Below, in pieces: positions 13,816-22,292 of a DNA stretch of 64,000 nt. A program made the translations under genes and the position numbers. Source of the stretch: Senimuribacter intestinalis (GTDB taxonomy: Bacteria; Bacillota; Clostridia; Peptostreptococcales; Anaerovoracaceae); assembly GCA_943192975.1 (NCBI GenBank), contig CALPCJ010000012.1, positions 1 to 64,000 on the forward strand, read 5' to 3'. How positions within the stretch are numbered: position 1 is the stretch's first letter; each line of letters starts with the position of its first letter. The notes under the pieces are model-generated. The model searched no databases, had not been told where the DNA came from, and saw only the letters and a list, made by a program, of their open reading frames with translations.

Positions 13816-15064
13816 ATTCAAGGCGGCGGCACAGTTTAACCCTGTCTTCCGCCCCGTCAACGAATGGCGCGGCCGATATAGGATTCTGAAAGGTTCAGCC
13901 GGTTCCGGAAAGTCTGTGAATATCGCCCAGGACTATATCGCGAAACTGTCCGATCCGGCCTATACCGGCGCGAACCTTCTTGTCGTGCGAAAGATTGAAG
14001 AAACAAACCGCGACAGTACCTTCGCCGAATTACAGGCGGCAATATACAGAATGTTCGGTCCCTATGCTGACCGCTTCTGGAAAGTGAATCTGAATCCGCT
14101 TGCGCTGGAATGTAAGATCACCGGAAACAGAATCATTTTTCGCGGTGTCAAGGATCAGCGACAGCGTGAAAAGGTGAAGTCGATCACCTTCAAGAACGGG
14201 AAACTGGTCTGGATATGGTGCGAAGAAGCGACAGAACTTCTTTCCGAAGACGTCGACATTCTGGACGACCGTCTTCGTGGTAATCTGAACGAACTGAATC
14301 CGAATCTGTACTACCAGATAACAATGACGTTCAACCCAGTCAGCGCGACGCACTGGATCAAAGGGCGGTACTTCGACAAGGCCGATCCCGACGTCCTGGC
14401 CCACCATTCAACATATAAGACAAACCGATTCATAGACCCAGCCTATTTTCGCCGTATGGAGCGACGCAAGGAAGAAGACCCCGAAGGTTATCGCGTCTAT
14501 GGCCTGGGTGAATGGGGCGAACTGGGCGGCCTGATCCTGACGAACTTCGAAGTCCACGACTTCAAGACCGGAAAAGACAACTTCGACGCCTTCTATTATG
14601 GCCAGGACTTCGGCTATAACCACGCGGACGCCATTCTGGGCGTCGGCTGGAAAGACGGCGAAGTGTATATCTGTTCCGAAATCTATGTCTTTGAAAAGGA
14701 CACCGAAGAAATTATCAGTCTGGCCAAACAGAACAAAGTTGACCAACGTGTCGAAATGTTCTGCGATTCCGCTGAACCGGACAGGATCAAGACCTGGTCA
14801 AAGGCTGGCTTCCGCGCCTACCCTGTGAAGAAAGAGCCTGGAAGCGTGAAAGCACAAATCGACTGGCTGAAAGGCCGGAAAATCCACATTCACCCGTCAT
14901 GCGTGAATGTACTGAAAGAAGTCCAACAATGGAAATGGAAAAAGGACCCGACGTCCGGTCTTTACATAGACGAACCGGTCGAATTTATGGACGACGCTAT
15001 GGCCGCCCTTCGCTATTCGGTCGAACGTCTTCGTCGTGGTTCTTCTATCGAAGTATTGAAGTGA
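13793..15064 (+). CDS. Terminase large subunit (PBSX family)
   Basis: 423 residues, full length. Packaging motor: N-terminal ATPase with Walker A GSAGSGKS (34-41) and Walker B LVWIWCEEATEL; coupling motif around ITMTFNPVSATHWIKG; C-terminal nuclease with acidic residues in YYGQDFGYNHADAI, EIYVFEKDTEEI and FCDSAEPDRIKTW. Cuts concatemers and pumps DNA into the procapsid. Confidence 0.95.
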   Translation: MTTAAKIEFKAAAQFNPVFRPVNEWRGRYRILKGSAGSGKSVNIAQDYIAKLSDPAYTGANLLVVRKIEETNRDSTFAELQAAIYRMFGPYADRFWKVNLNPLALECKITGNRIIFRGVKDQRQREKVKSITFKNGKLVWIWCEEATELLSEDVDILDDRLRGNLNELNPNLYYQITMTFNPVSATHWIKGRYFDKADPDVLAHHSTYKTNRFIDPAYFRRMERRKEEDPEGYRVYGLGEWGELGGLILTNFEVHDFKTGKDNFDAFYYGQDFGYNHADAILGVGWKDGEVYICSEIYVFEKDTEEIISLAKQNKVDQRVEMFCDSAEPDRIKTWSKAGFRAYPVKKEPGSVKAQIDWLKGRKIHIHPSCVNVLKEVQQWKWKKDPTSGLYIDEPVEFMDDAMAALRYSVERLRRGSSIEVLK

Positions 15065-15074
15065 GGTGTAAAAA

Positions 15075-16568
15075 ATGGCCGAATTATCTGTTATGGACCG
15101 GATCAATATGATTCTGTCCGACCCCGAAAAAGCTACAATGACGCTGGCCCAGATCGTCAGCGAAGAAATACGCGAATTCAAGGCGTCCCCTGAATACGCG
15201 ATCATGCTTGAAGCTGAATCCTATTACAGGAACCGAAGCGACGTCCAGCGAAAGACGGTTGACGTTGCGAACCGTTCAAACACGAAGATCGAACACCCGA
15301 TCTTGAAGAAACTTGTCGACCAGAAAGCGAACTACCTTCTGTCGAAGCCCTGGACAGTCGACACCAAAAACAGCGCATACGGCGAAGCCTTGACGAAAGT
15401 CTTCGACCAGACCTTCCGTCGGAAGATCAAATCCCTGGGAAAAGGCGCGATCAAGTCCGGTATTGCCTGGATTCAGCCCTATTTCAGGGACGGGAAACTG
15501 GCATTTATGCGTATTCCTTCGACCGAACTTGTCCCTTTGTGGCGCGACGCTGAACGAACGGAACTGGACGCCTTTATTCGATTTTATGACCAGGTCATTT
15601 ATATCGGAACCAGGAAACACATAATCACACACGCCGAATTCTGGTGGCCTGGTGGTGTGAAATGGTTCAAGACGGACGCCTTCGCCGGAACCGGCGCCGG
15701 AAACTTCTATGTCGACAAAGAACACGGCGACGAAGCGTCTGACTATACGGAACCACACTTCGTCGTTGACAATAAGCCGTACAACTGGGAAGAGTGTCCG
15801 ATCGCCTGGCTGAAATACAACGAAGAAGAACTTCCCCTTTGCTATTATATTAAGGACCTGATCGACGACATCAACTGGCAGACGTCCGTCACTTCCGACG
15901 TTCTTCGCGACGTGGCGAAGTTTATCTATATTCTTCGTAACTATGGCGGACAAGACCTGGCCGAATTCTTGAAAGACCTGAAAGAACACATGGCGATCAA
16001 GGTCACGTCTGACGGTGGCGTGGATAAATTACAGGCCGATCTAAATATCGACGCTGTCATGGCCTTCCTGGACAAACAGCGCCGCGATCTGTTCGACTTT
16101 GCGGCCGCTGTCGATACAAAGGACCCTGACCTGGGGAACGCCAGCGGAACGGCGATCAATTTCCGTTATATGGACCTTGACGCTGACTGTGATTCCCTGG
16201 GAACAGAACTGAAAGACACATTCCGTCGTCTGAAACTGTTTATTGACGTTTACTTCCAGATCACCGGCCAGGGCGACTTCACAAACGAAGAATTCGATAT
16301 TGTATTCAATATGGACCTTCCGGTCAACGAAACAGACATTATCAACAACGCCGTGAACAGCAACGGTCTTCTGTCGAAACGAACGATCCTTCAAAATCAC
16401 CCGTGGGTCACAGACGTCGACGAAGAACTGGCCAGAATCGACGAAGAAAAGAAAGCCGCTATGGAAGAATACGGCGACGGCCTTTTCAATCACGCTATGG
16501 GCGCCGACGACAGCCAGGAAGGCGGCGACAGCGCCGGCCTGAATGGTGGTGACGGCAATGACGAATAA
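15075..16568 (+). CDS. Portal protein (SPP1 gp6-like)
   Basis: 497 residues. The dodecameric ring at the capsid vertex through which DNA passes. Segments such as IEHPILKKLVDQKANYLLSK, SGIAWIQPYFRDGKLAFMRI and ASGTAINFRYMDLDADCDSL are those of SPP1-type portals. The acidic Asp/Gly-rich C-terminus (about 475-497) is flexible. Overlaps the next gene by 26 nt. Confidence 0.92.
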   Translation: MAELSVMDRINMILSDPEKATMTLAQIVSEEIREFKASPEYAIMLEAESYYRNRSDVQRKTVDVANRSNTKIEHPILKKLVDQKANYLLSKPWTVDTKNSAYGEALTKVFDQTFRRKIKSLGKGAIKSGIAWIQPYFRDGKLAFMRIPSTELVPLWRDAERTELDAFIRFYDQVIYIGTRKHIITHAEFWWPGGVKWFKTDAFAGTGAGNFYVDKEHGDEASDYTEPHFVVDNKPYNWEECPIAWLKYNEEELPLCYYIKDLIDDINWQTSVTSDVLRDVAKFIYILRNYGGQDLAEFLKDLKEHMAIKVTSDGGVDKLQADLNIDAVMAFLDKQRRDLFDFAAAVDTKDPDLGNASGTAINFRYMDLDADCDSLGTELKDTFRRLKLFIDVYFQITGQGDFTNEEFDIVFNMDLPVNETDIINNAVNSNGLLSKRTILQNHPWVTDVDEELARIDEEKKAAMEEYGDGLFNHAMGADDSQEGGDSAGLNGGDGNDE

Positions 16569-18126
16569 TGAAGCATACTGGACAGAAAGAGCCTTGAAAC
16601 GCGCCGAAGAAGCCTACCTTCACGACGCGGCATTGACGGCGAAGCTGTTCCAGGAATACGAATCCGCCGCGAAGGCTATCAAGCGCGAAATCAGCGCCTT
16701 CTATTCGAAGTACGCTGGCAAGTATGGCCTTACATACGATCAGGCCGTCCGTCTTCTGAACCGGAAGGAATTCCAGGAATGGAAAGCAAGTCTGGCGGAA
16801 TATGTGGACTATATCGCTACGATCCAGGACCCGAAGGTCAAGGCGCTTCTGACGGCACAACTGGACGCCCTGTCGGCGAACAGTTCTATTTCCCGACTGG
16901 AAGCCCTTCAAGGTCAAATCGACCTGATCCTGAATGACCTGTTTGACAAAGGTGTCGCACAAATGAAGAACCAGTTCGGCGACGACTTCGTCGAAGGTTA
17001 TTACAAGAAATGTTATGACCTTCAATCCAGGGCCGGATTCTTCAACGAGATCGCAAAGATCGACTATGCGGCCATTGAAAACGTCGTTTCTTATCCCTGG
17101 TCCGGAGCCATGTTTTCCGATCGCCTATGGCAGAACAAACAGGCGCTTCTTTTCAACACCAGGGAAGTTCTGACCCAGGGACTTATCCAGGGAAAAAGCG
17201 TGAACGTCATGTCTTCCGCCCTGGCGGCCAAAATGGGCCAGTCCTACAAGAACGCCGAACGCCTGGTCAGGACAGAAACCGCGCATATTCACGCGGAATC
17301 AGATCGGGCCGCATACAAAGAAGCCGGCGTCGAACAATATGAATTCATGGCGACGCTGGAAGTCCGAACCTGTGACGTCTGCGGAAGCCTGGACGGGAAA
17401 CACTTCAAAGTCAGCGAAGCGAAAGTCGGTGTCAATTATCCGCCGATACACCCGAATTGTCGGTGTACTACGGTAGAATATGACCCAGACGACGCCCTGG
17501 ACTGGTATAATTCCGGTCAACCTATGCCGAAAGCCAAAACTTACGAAGAATGGTACGACGAACAGGTGGCCAGGAACGGTCAGGGATCGGTTGAGGTTGA
17601 GCGACAAAAGGTGTATAATAGAAAAGCAGACCTGGAACAGTTCGAAGCCTATTCCGAACGCCTGGGCGCTGACGCACCTTCTGACGTCGACACCTTCCAG
17701 CGCTTGAAATATAGCAAGCCCGACGAATGGTCCGACCTAAAAGGCCTTTATTCTTACAAAGGGCGCGTTCCGGAAGCGACGAAAGCCGACTTCCAGACGT
17801 ACAAGAAGATCAAAGCTACCGGCATATATGGAACCGTCAGAGTTCCGGCCGCGAAGATTGATACTTCCGCCCTGACGCTTGACGTCGCACACATAAACGA
17901 GCGCCGCCACGGTGTCACCCAGGAAGAAGCCGTTTCATACATCAAGAACGCGGCGTTTTCCCTGAAAAGGCGCCACTGGACCGGTGAAACCTTCCTGAAC
18001 TACTATTCAGAAGAAGGCGCTTCGTATGTGCGGACCAGCGACAACGTGATCCGGACTTCCTTCAAGAAGGACGAATTCGACAAAAAGACAAAATCTGCTA
18101 TGGAGGTTTTGAAGAATGGAGAATAA
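16543..18126 (+). CDS. Minor capsid/head morphogenesis protein with C-terminal PBECR-type nuclease domain
   Basis: 527 residues. The N-terminal ~320 residues are a Mu-F/SPP1 gp7-like head morphogenesis protein, including the Cys motif CDVCGSLDGKHFKV ... YPPIHPNCRCTTVEY (about 285-315). After a charged linker the C-terminal ~125 residues (LDVAHINERRHGVTQEEAVS, then FLNYYSEEGASYVRTSDNV and IRTSFKKDEFD) resemble phage-encoded barnase/EndoU/colicin/RelE-like (PBECR) toxin domains. Such a domain may be injected with the genome and cut host RNA. The activity is inferred from fold family only. Confidence 0.82.
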   Translation: MVVTAMTNNEAYWTERALKRAEEAYLHDAALTAKLFQEYESAAKAIKREISAFYSKYAGKYGLTYDQAVRLLNRKEFQEWKASLAEYVDYIATIQDPKVKALLTAQLDALSANSSISRLEALQGQIDLILNDLFDKGVAQMKNQFGDDFVEGYYKKCYDLQSRAGFFNEIAKIDYAAIENVVSYPWSGAMFSDRLWQNKQALLFNTREVLTQGLIQGKSVNVMSSALAAKMGQSYKNAERLVRTETAHIHAESDRAAYKEAGVEQYEFMATLEVRTCDVCGSLDGKHFKVSEAKVGVNYPPIHPNCRCTTVEYDPDDALDWYNSGQPMPKAKTYEEWYDEQVARNGQGSVEVERQKVYNRKADLEQFEAYSERLGADAPSDVDTFQRLKYSKPDEWSDLKGLYSYKGRVPEATKADFQTYKKIKATGIYGTVRVPAAKIDTSALTLDVAHINERRHGVTQEEAVSYIKNAAFSLKRRHWTGETFLNYYSEEGASYVRTSDNVIRTSFKKDEFDKKTKSAMEVLKNGE

Positions 18127-18301
18127 AACTGTTTTCTGTCCTGTCCTTCAAAGACAGGTCAACGGCGACGACTGCTTCGATATTTCAATGGTCGCCGAAA
18201 AGACAACCCCCGACAGGTTCCTTCCGAAGGACTTGAAGCCGGAAGACTTCACGGACGACAAGAAGGAAATCTGTTTGAAATGCAAATATCACCCCGAATA
18301 A
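18116..18301 (+). CDS. Small Cys-containing protein, possible partner of the PBECR domain
   Basis: 61 residues, start overlapping the previous stop by 11 nt. Four Cys in CPVLQRQVNGDDC and a C-terminal CLKCKYH look like a small metal site. Tight coupling to a toxin-domain gene is how immunity genes are often placed, but small Cys-rich proteins also occur at this point in phages without such a role. No homology recognised. Followed by a terminator. Confidence 0.55.
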   Translation: MENKTVFCPVLQRQVNGDDCFDISMVAEKTTPDRFLPKDLKPEDFTDDKKEICLKCKYHPE

Positions 18302-18347
18302 GCGTCGATCGGATATTCCGACCGGCGTTTTCTTATGCGTTGAATCA

Positions 18348-18375
18348 GACATCACCCTTTCGGTGGTGTCTTTTT
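18348..18375 (+). terminator. Terminator between head morphogenesis and scaffold genes
   Basis: Perfect 9-bp stem GACATCACC/GGTGGTGTC with loop CTTTC, followed by five T. Could set the stoichiometry of upstream genes relative to scaffold and capsid. Confidence 0.8.
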
Positions 18376-18474
18376 CATATACAAAAACAGCCGCACCCGT
18401 CCGGCGACCAGGCGGAACCGCAAAGCGTGTGGAAGTCACGGTAAACACAGCGGAAAAGAAAGGAGCGATCACAC

Positions 18475-19068
18475 ATGATCATTGAAGGAATCAAAAATCT
18501 TCTGGGCGAAGACCTGACGAAACAGGTTGAAACAGCGCTGAAAGGAAAAGGCAAAGACGGAAAGGACGTCGATCTGGTTATCGGAAACGACGGAAGTTTC
18601 GTTCCAGCCGAAAAGTACAACGGCGCCAATAGCGGCAAGACCAGCGCAGAAAACGCATTAAAAGCCGCCGCCGAAGCGTTGAAGGCAATCGGCGGAAGTG
18701 GCGATCCGGCCAAGATCGCCGAAGACGTGAAGACGGCCCAGACCACAATCACAACCCTTCAAACCAACCATGACGCCGAAATCAAGAAGATCAGCAAGAA
18801 CGCCGCCCTTCGAATGGCCCTGAACGGAAAAGTCCACGACCCTTCGGACATTATCGGCCTTCTGGACCTTGAGAAAATCGACGTCGACGACGCCGGCAAT
18901 CTGAAAACAGACCTTGACGGCCTTTTGAAGCCTATTAAGGAATCGAAAGCCTATCTGTTCACAGAACCGGCGAAACCTGGCGCCCCTGAAATCAAAGGCG
19001 CAAAGCCGGCCGAGCCTGGCGCCCCTGGCGCACCGGCCGCAAAAGCAGACGGCCCCGTTTGCTTGTAA
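18475..19068 (+). CDS. Scaffold protein (GP20-like)
   Basis: 197 residues, charged and helical, as expected for internal scaffolds removed during capsid maturation. Central coiled coil (ENALKAAAEALKAIGGSG ... TTITTLQTNHDAEIKKISK) and a conserved AALRMALNGKVHDPSDIIGL segment of the phage minor structural GP20 family. An Ala/Pro/Gly-rich C-terminus (GAPEIKGAKPAEPGAPGAP) follows. Capsid gene is next after 37 nt. Confidence 0.82.
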   Translation: MIIEGIKNLLGEDLTKQVETALKGKGKDGKDVDLVIGNDGSFVPAEKYNGANSGKTSAENALKAAAEALKAIGGSGDPAKIAEDVKTAQTTITTLQTNHDAEIKKISKNAALRMALNGKVHDPSDIIGLLDLEKIDVDDAGNLKTDLDGLLKPIKESKAYLFTEPAKPGAPEIKGAKPAEPGAPGAPAAKADGPVCL

Positions 19069-19105
19069 AAACACATAAACCAAAATCAGAAAGGAATGAT
19101 TTACA

Positions 19106-19999
19106 ATGGCAAGAACAAAAGCAATCAGCCTGATCCAGTCCGGTTCTACGAAGGTAGACCTTGCCGAACTTTCCGGCCTTGTGATCAGCAACATTCAGAA
19201 GGACACCCTTTCCCAGGGCTTGAAGTCCCAGGCGTACACTGGCAATCCTGCCAGCGGTTCCGTCGAGTTTAAGCGCTTCAAGAACAGCGCTTCCCAGCCT
19301 TACGGTACGGCAAGAACTGCCGGCAAGGGCGACGCGATCACCGTTCCGCCTACTACCGTAAACCTTAACACCCACAAGGAGATCGTCGAAGAAGCCGCAA
19401 AGTTCGACCTTGACACTTTCGGCGTCGGAAACATCATGGCCAGACGTGCCGACAACCACGTCGACACTGTGGCGTCTGAATTCGATACCGGCTTCTTCGC
19501 CCAGGCAAAGGCCGAAGGTACTTCCTACACGCCGGCCAGCGACGCCGGAATCGAAGACCTTCTGGAAGGTATCATTCAGACTTTGGAAAGCGTCAAGAAC
19601 GATTATGTTCGCGGCGTTCCCCGTAACATGATCCGCCTTGTCCTTGATCCTCTTACCTACGGCAAGGCCAGAAACTACCTTGACAAGAGCACCAACAACG
19701 CCAACGTGGACACGGCCGCCGAAGACTTCGCTATCTTCCACGGTGTAAGGGTATATTCTTCTATCAATCTTCCTGTGACGTCCGAAGCGACTTCCGACAG
19801 CAAGACGAAGACCACTACGGTTCACGCTATCGCCATGATCGAAGGCGCTATCGCACAGCCGGCAGTTATCTATCCTTACAAGGAGCCTGAAAAGATTCCT
19901 CTTTCCAACGACTATGGCGTGTCTATGTTCTTCGACTACGGCACGAAGGCCCTTACCCCTGACCTTATTTTCTGGTATGGAACTTCCGTCACTGCGTAA
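19106..19999 (+). CDS. Major capsid protein
   Basis: 297 residues, HK97-fold candidate by position and length. MARTKAISLIQSGSTKVDLA begins without a processing domain. The central helix (VKNDYVRGVPRNMIRLVLDP) and the sequence around HAIAMIEGAIAQPAVIYPYK followed by DYGVSMFFDYGTKALTPDLI fit the A-domain of clostridial phage capsids. Codons are more biased than in neighbours, as expected for the most abundant virion protein. Confidence 0.85.
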   Translation: MARTKAISLIQSGSTKVDLAELSGLVISNIQKDTLSQGLKSQAYTGNPASGSVEFKRFKNSASQPYGTARTAGKGDAITVPPTTVNLNTHKEIVEEAAKFDLDTFGVGNIMARRADNHVDTVASEFDTGFFAQAKAEGTSYTPASDAGIEDLLEGIIQTLESVKNDYVRGVPRNMIRLVLDPLTYGKARNYLDKSTNNANVDTAAEDFAIFHGVRVYSSINLPVTSEATSDSKTKTTTVHAIAMIEGAIAQPAVIYPYKEPEKIPLSNDYGVSMFFDYGTKALTPDLIFWYGTSVTA

Positions 20000-20028
20000 G
20001 TGACGGAACCTTTATAGGAGGTAGCAAC

Positions 20029-20289
20029 ATGAACACAAAATTCAAAAGTATTGTAACCGGCGCGATCCTGGAACCGAATTCCGAAATGGTCGCTGAACAG
20101 CTTCGAAAGAATCCTTCCTTCGTTGTCTATGACGGCCAGGAAGCCGCACAGGGCGACGAAAAGCCCCTGTCGAAGATGAACAAGGACGAACTTCTGAAAG
20201 TCGCCCAGGACGCCGAAATCGCGGTTCCTGACGGCGCCACAAAGGCGGAGATCGTCGAACTGATCAAAGCCGCACAGGGCGACGAATAA
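20029..20289 (+). CDS. HeH/LEM-domain capsid-associated protein
   Basis: 86 residues. N-terminal short beta part (MNTKFKSIVTGAILEPNSEM), acidic linker, then a helix-extended-helix motif (KMNKDELLKVAQDAEIAVPD, then GATKAEIVELIKAA). HeH motifs of this kind are common in small proteins encoded after the major capsid gene. Exact role unknown; may decorate or help assembly. Confidence 0.65.
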   Translation: MNTKFKSIVTGAILEPNSEMVAEQLRKNPSFVVYDGQEAAQGDEKPLSKMNKDELLKVAQDAEIAVPDGATKAEIVELIKAAQGDE

Positions 20290-20317
20290 AGCGGAACCGC
20301 CGAAAGGTGGTGGAACT

Positions 20318-20767
20318 ATGTTCGAACAGATTCTTTCGTCCCTGGACGGCCTGACTGATCTTGAACGTGCGGACGTCCTTCGCGTTCTTATGTCGAAGGA
20401 CAGCCGCCTTTCTAAGGTCAAGGCCCTTCTGGGAATCACAACGACGGATCAGGACGACGTTCTGGAATTCGTTATTCAGACAGTCGAAGATATGATCCTG
20501 TCGTACATCAATCAGGACACCCTTCCGCCGCGTCTGGAAAACGTCTTGATCGTCATGTGTGTCAGCTATTACAAATCGGCCGGACTGGGAACCACGACGG
20601 CCGCCGTCGGTCCTGTGGCGTCTGTGAAGCGTGGTGACGTCCAGACTTCCTTCGCCACCGGTTCCGGTTCTTCCGGATCGGCGAACACCTTCAACCTGGG
20701 AACAGACAGCGGCGACTTCTTCGGGTGGAAAACTGTCCTGAACGAATATCGTGTGTTAAGGTGGTGA
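20318..20767 (+). CDS. Head-tail connector protein (gp6/gp15-like)
   Basis: 149 residues. N-terminal helices (LTDLERADVLRVLMSKDSRL, then VKALLGITTTDQDDVLEFVI) match the phage head-tail adaptor that docks under the portal. The C-terminal part is Gly/Ser/Thr-rich and ends FFGWKTVLNEYRVLRW. First of a connector/tail-completion series with short or overlapping junctions. Confidence 0.78.
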   Translation: MFEQILSSLDGLTDLERADVLRVLMSKDSRLSKVKALLGITTTDQDDVLEFVIQTVEDMILSYINQDTLPPRLENVLIVMCVSYYKSAGLGTTTAAVGPVASVKRGDVQTSFATGSGSSGSANTFNLGTDSGDFFGWKTVLNEYRVLRW

Positions 20768-20771
20768 TCCT

Positions 20772-21161
20772 ATGGCCTTCGGAAACGCAAGCGCTGAACG
20801 CGCCGCAATCGAATTGACCTACGAAGACACCGCCACCGTGAGCCGTACAACGTCACAGAGAGGGAAAAACAACATTTCAACGTCTTCCCCTTCTGTGATT
20901 TACGACGGTATCATTTGCGCGCTATCGTATACAGGTTCAGACAATAGCAGACAGACGGACGCACAGAACAACGTCGATTATGACGCTGTCATTTTCGCCA
21001 GTCCGGACCTTCTGGTCCTTCCTGGTGATACAATCGTCGTAAAACGGTTCGGACGGGACGATCCTTCCAGTGGTCGAAACCTGACCTTCGAAGTGATCGG
21101 CCGTCCTTCCGTCTATGCGACACATCAAGAAATCAAAGTAAAGGACGGTGATCTGGCGTGA
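20772..21161 (+). CDS. Head closure protein
   Basis: 129 residues; a beta-rich protein with ELTYEDTATVSRTTSQRG and DAVIFASPDLLVLPGDTIVV segments. Position between the connector and the HK97-gp10-like protein, and size, fit head-closure proteins that plug the neck (SPP1 gp16 type). Identified mostly by position. Confidence 0.65.
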   Translation: MAFGNASAERAAIELTYEDTATVSRTTSQRGKNNISTSSPSVIYDGIICALSYTGSDNSRQTDAQNNVDYDAVIFASPDLLVLPGDTIVVKRFGRDDPSSGRNLTFEVIGRPSVYATHQEIKVKDGDLA

Positions 21162-21652
21162 GCGTGGACAATTCTGAACTTTTGGCCTTCCAGAATCAGA
21201 TTCAGGCATTGAAAGACGACATTCCTGAAATAATGGACAGTCTGGCCGTCGGCGAAGGACGCTACGCGCGCGACCAGGCCCGTAAAATCTGCAAGGAAGA
21301 AAATATCGTAAACACTGGCGACTACCGACGCAACTTCAAAAGCGGAACAAAGGCGATCCGCGCCGGTAATTCGTACAAAATCGACGTCTTCAACAATCTT
21401 GACTATGCGAAGCCGCTTGAATACGGCTTCCGAAGTCACTTCGTTCCTGGCCACTGGGAGGGAAATTCCTTCAAGTACCAGAGAAACGACCCTGACGGCG
21501 GAATGTACGTCGGACCGGCCGGCGGCTATGTTCGCGGTCATTTCACCCTTCGGCGCGCTATAAGACGCACGAAGACAACCCAGGCGGCACGACTGAACCG
21601 AAAAATGGACCGGATCATTCGTCAACGCATGAACGGAGGTGGCACAGAATGA
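21158..21652 (+). CDS. HK97 gp10-like tail completion protein
   Basis: 164 residues from GTG overlapping the previous stop (GTGA). Conserved features: GRYARDQARKICKEENIVNT then GDYRRNFKSG, YKIDVFNNLDYAKPLEYGF and GGYVRGHFTLRRAI. Family HK97 gp10 joins head and tail. Overlaps the next gene by 4 nt. Confidence 0.85.
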   Translation: MSVDNSELLAFQNQIQALKDDIPEIMDSLAVGEGRYARDQARKICKEENIVNTGDYRRNFKSGTKAIRAGNSYKIDVFNNLDYAKPLEYGFRSHFVPGHWEGNSFKYQRNDPDGGMYVGPAGGYVRGHFTLRRAIRRTKTTQAARLNRKMDRIIRQRMNGGGTE

Positions 21653-22101
21653 CGCTGAACAACTTCCTTGAAGCTGTCGCCGAAAAACTTGTCGGCCTGT
21701 GGCCCGATCGACACGTATTCGTCAATGAAATCCCGAAGGATTCTGACGGGAATTTCTTCGTCGGAATTATCGAAGCGACACAGGAAAAGAAACTGGATCG
21801 GCGCCGCCGGCGTCATGTCCAGATTGAAGTTCTTTATTTCCTGGCGTCGAAGGATAACCTTGACTTCAACGAATGGTCCGAAAAAATGCTGGACGAATTC
21901 GAATCCCTGACTGTGGTCGAAACAGAAAGCCGTTCCCGACTGGTTCGCCTGACGAACGTCACGGCCAGAAAGGACGACGACAGCCGCGTCTATCAGTTTC
22001 TTTTTGACGCGGACTTCTACTTTGTGATCACGCCGGAAGTGATTCCGACTATGTATTATCTGGACCAGGACAACACAATCAGATCGGAGGTAATCGAATA
22101 A
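21649..22101 (+). CDS. Tail terminator-like protein (DUF6838-like)
   Basis: 150 residues. MTLNNFLEAVAEKLVGLWPD then HVFVNEIPKDSDGNFFVGII and HVQIEVLYFLASKDNLDFNE: a helix-sheet protein of the clostridial phage tail-terminator type that caps the tail tube and sets the tail end. Called by size, fold pattern and position before the sheath gene. Confidence 0.7.
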   Translation: MTLNNFLEAVAEKLVGLWPDRHVFVNEIPKDSDGNFFVGIIEATQEKKLDRRRRRHVQIEVLYFLASKDNLDFNEWSEKMLDEFESLTVVETESRSRLVRLTNVTARKDDDSRVYQFLFDADFYFVITPEVIPTMYYLDQDNTIRSEVIE

Positions 22102-22289
22102 TGGCAACAAAGAAAAAGGCTGATTCCGTTGACCAGGCGGAACCTACTTTCAGCAAAGAACAACTGGTCAAATCCGAAACGCTGGGCCTTCCCAGGGACG
22201 CCGTGGCGGCAATCCTGAAAGACGGTCAGCAGTATACACGGGAACAGGCGATCCAGCTTGTGACCGAATTTCTTGAAAGGAAGGTGTAA
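22101..22289 (+). CDS. Small phage protein preceding the sheath
   Basis: 62 residues; start overlaps the previous stop by 1 nt. Basic N-terminus, then one helix-turn-helix-like segment (DAVAAILKDGQQYTREQAIQLV). Small proteins of this sort are common before the sheath gene in PBSX-like tails. No assigned function. Confidence 0.55.
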   Translation: MATKKKADSVDQAEPTFSKEQLVKSETLGLPRDAVAAILKDGQQYTREQAIQLVTEFLERKV

Positions 22290-22292
22290 CCT

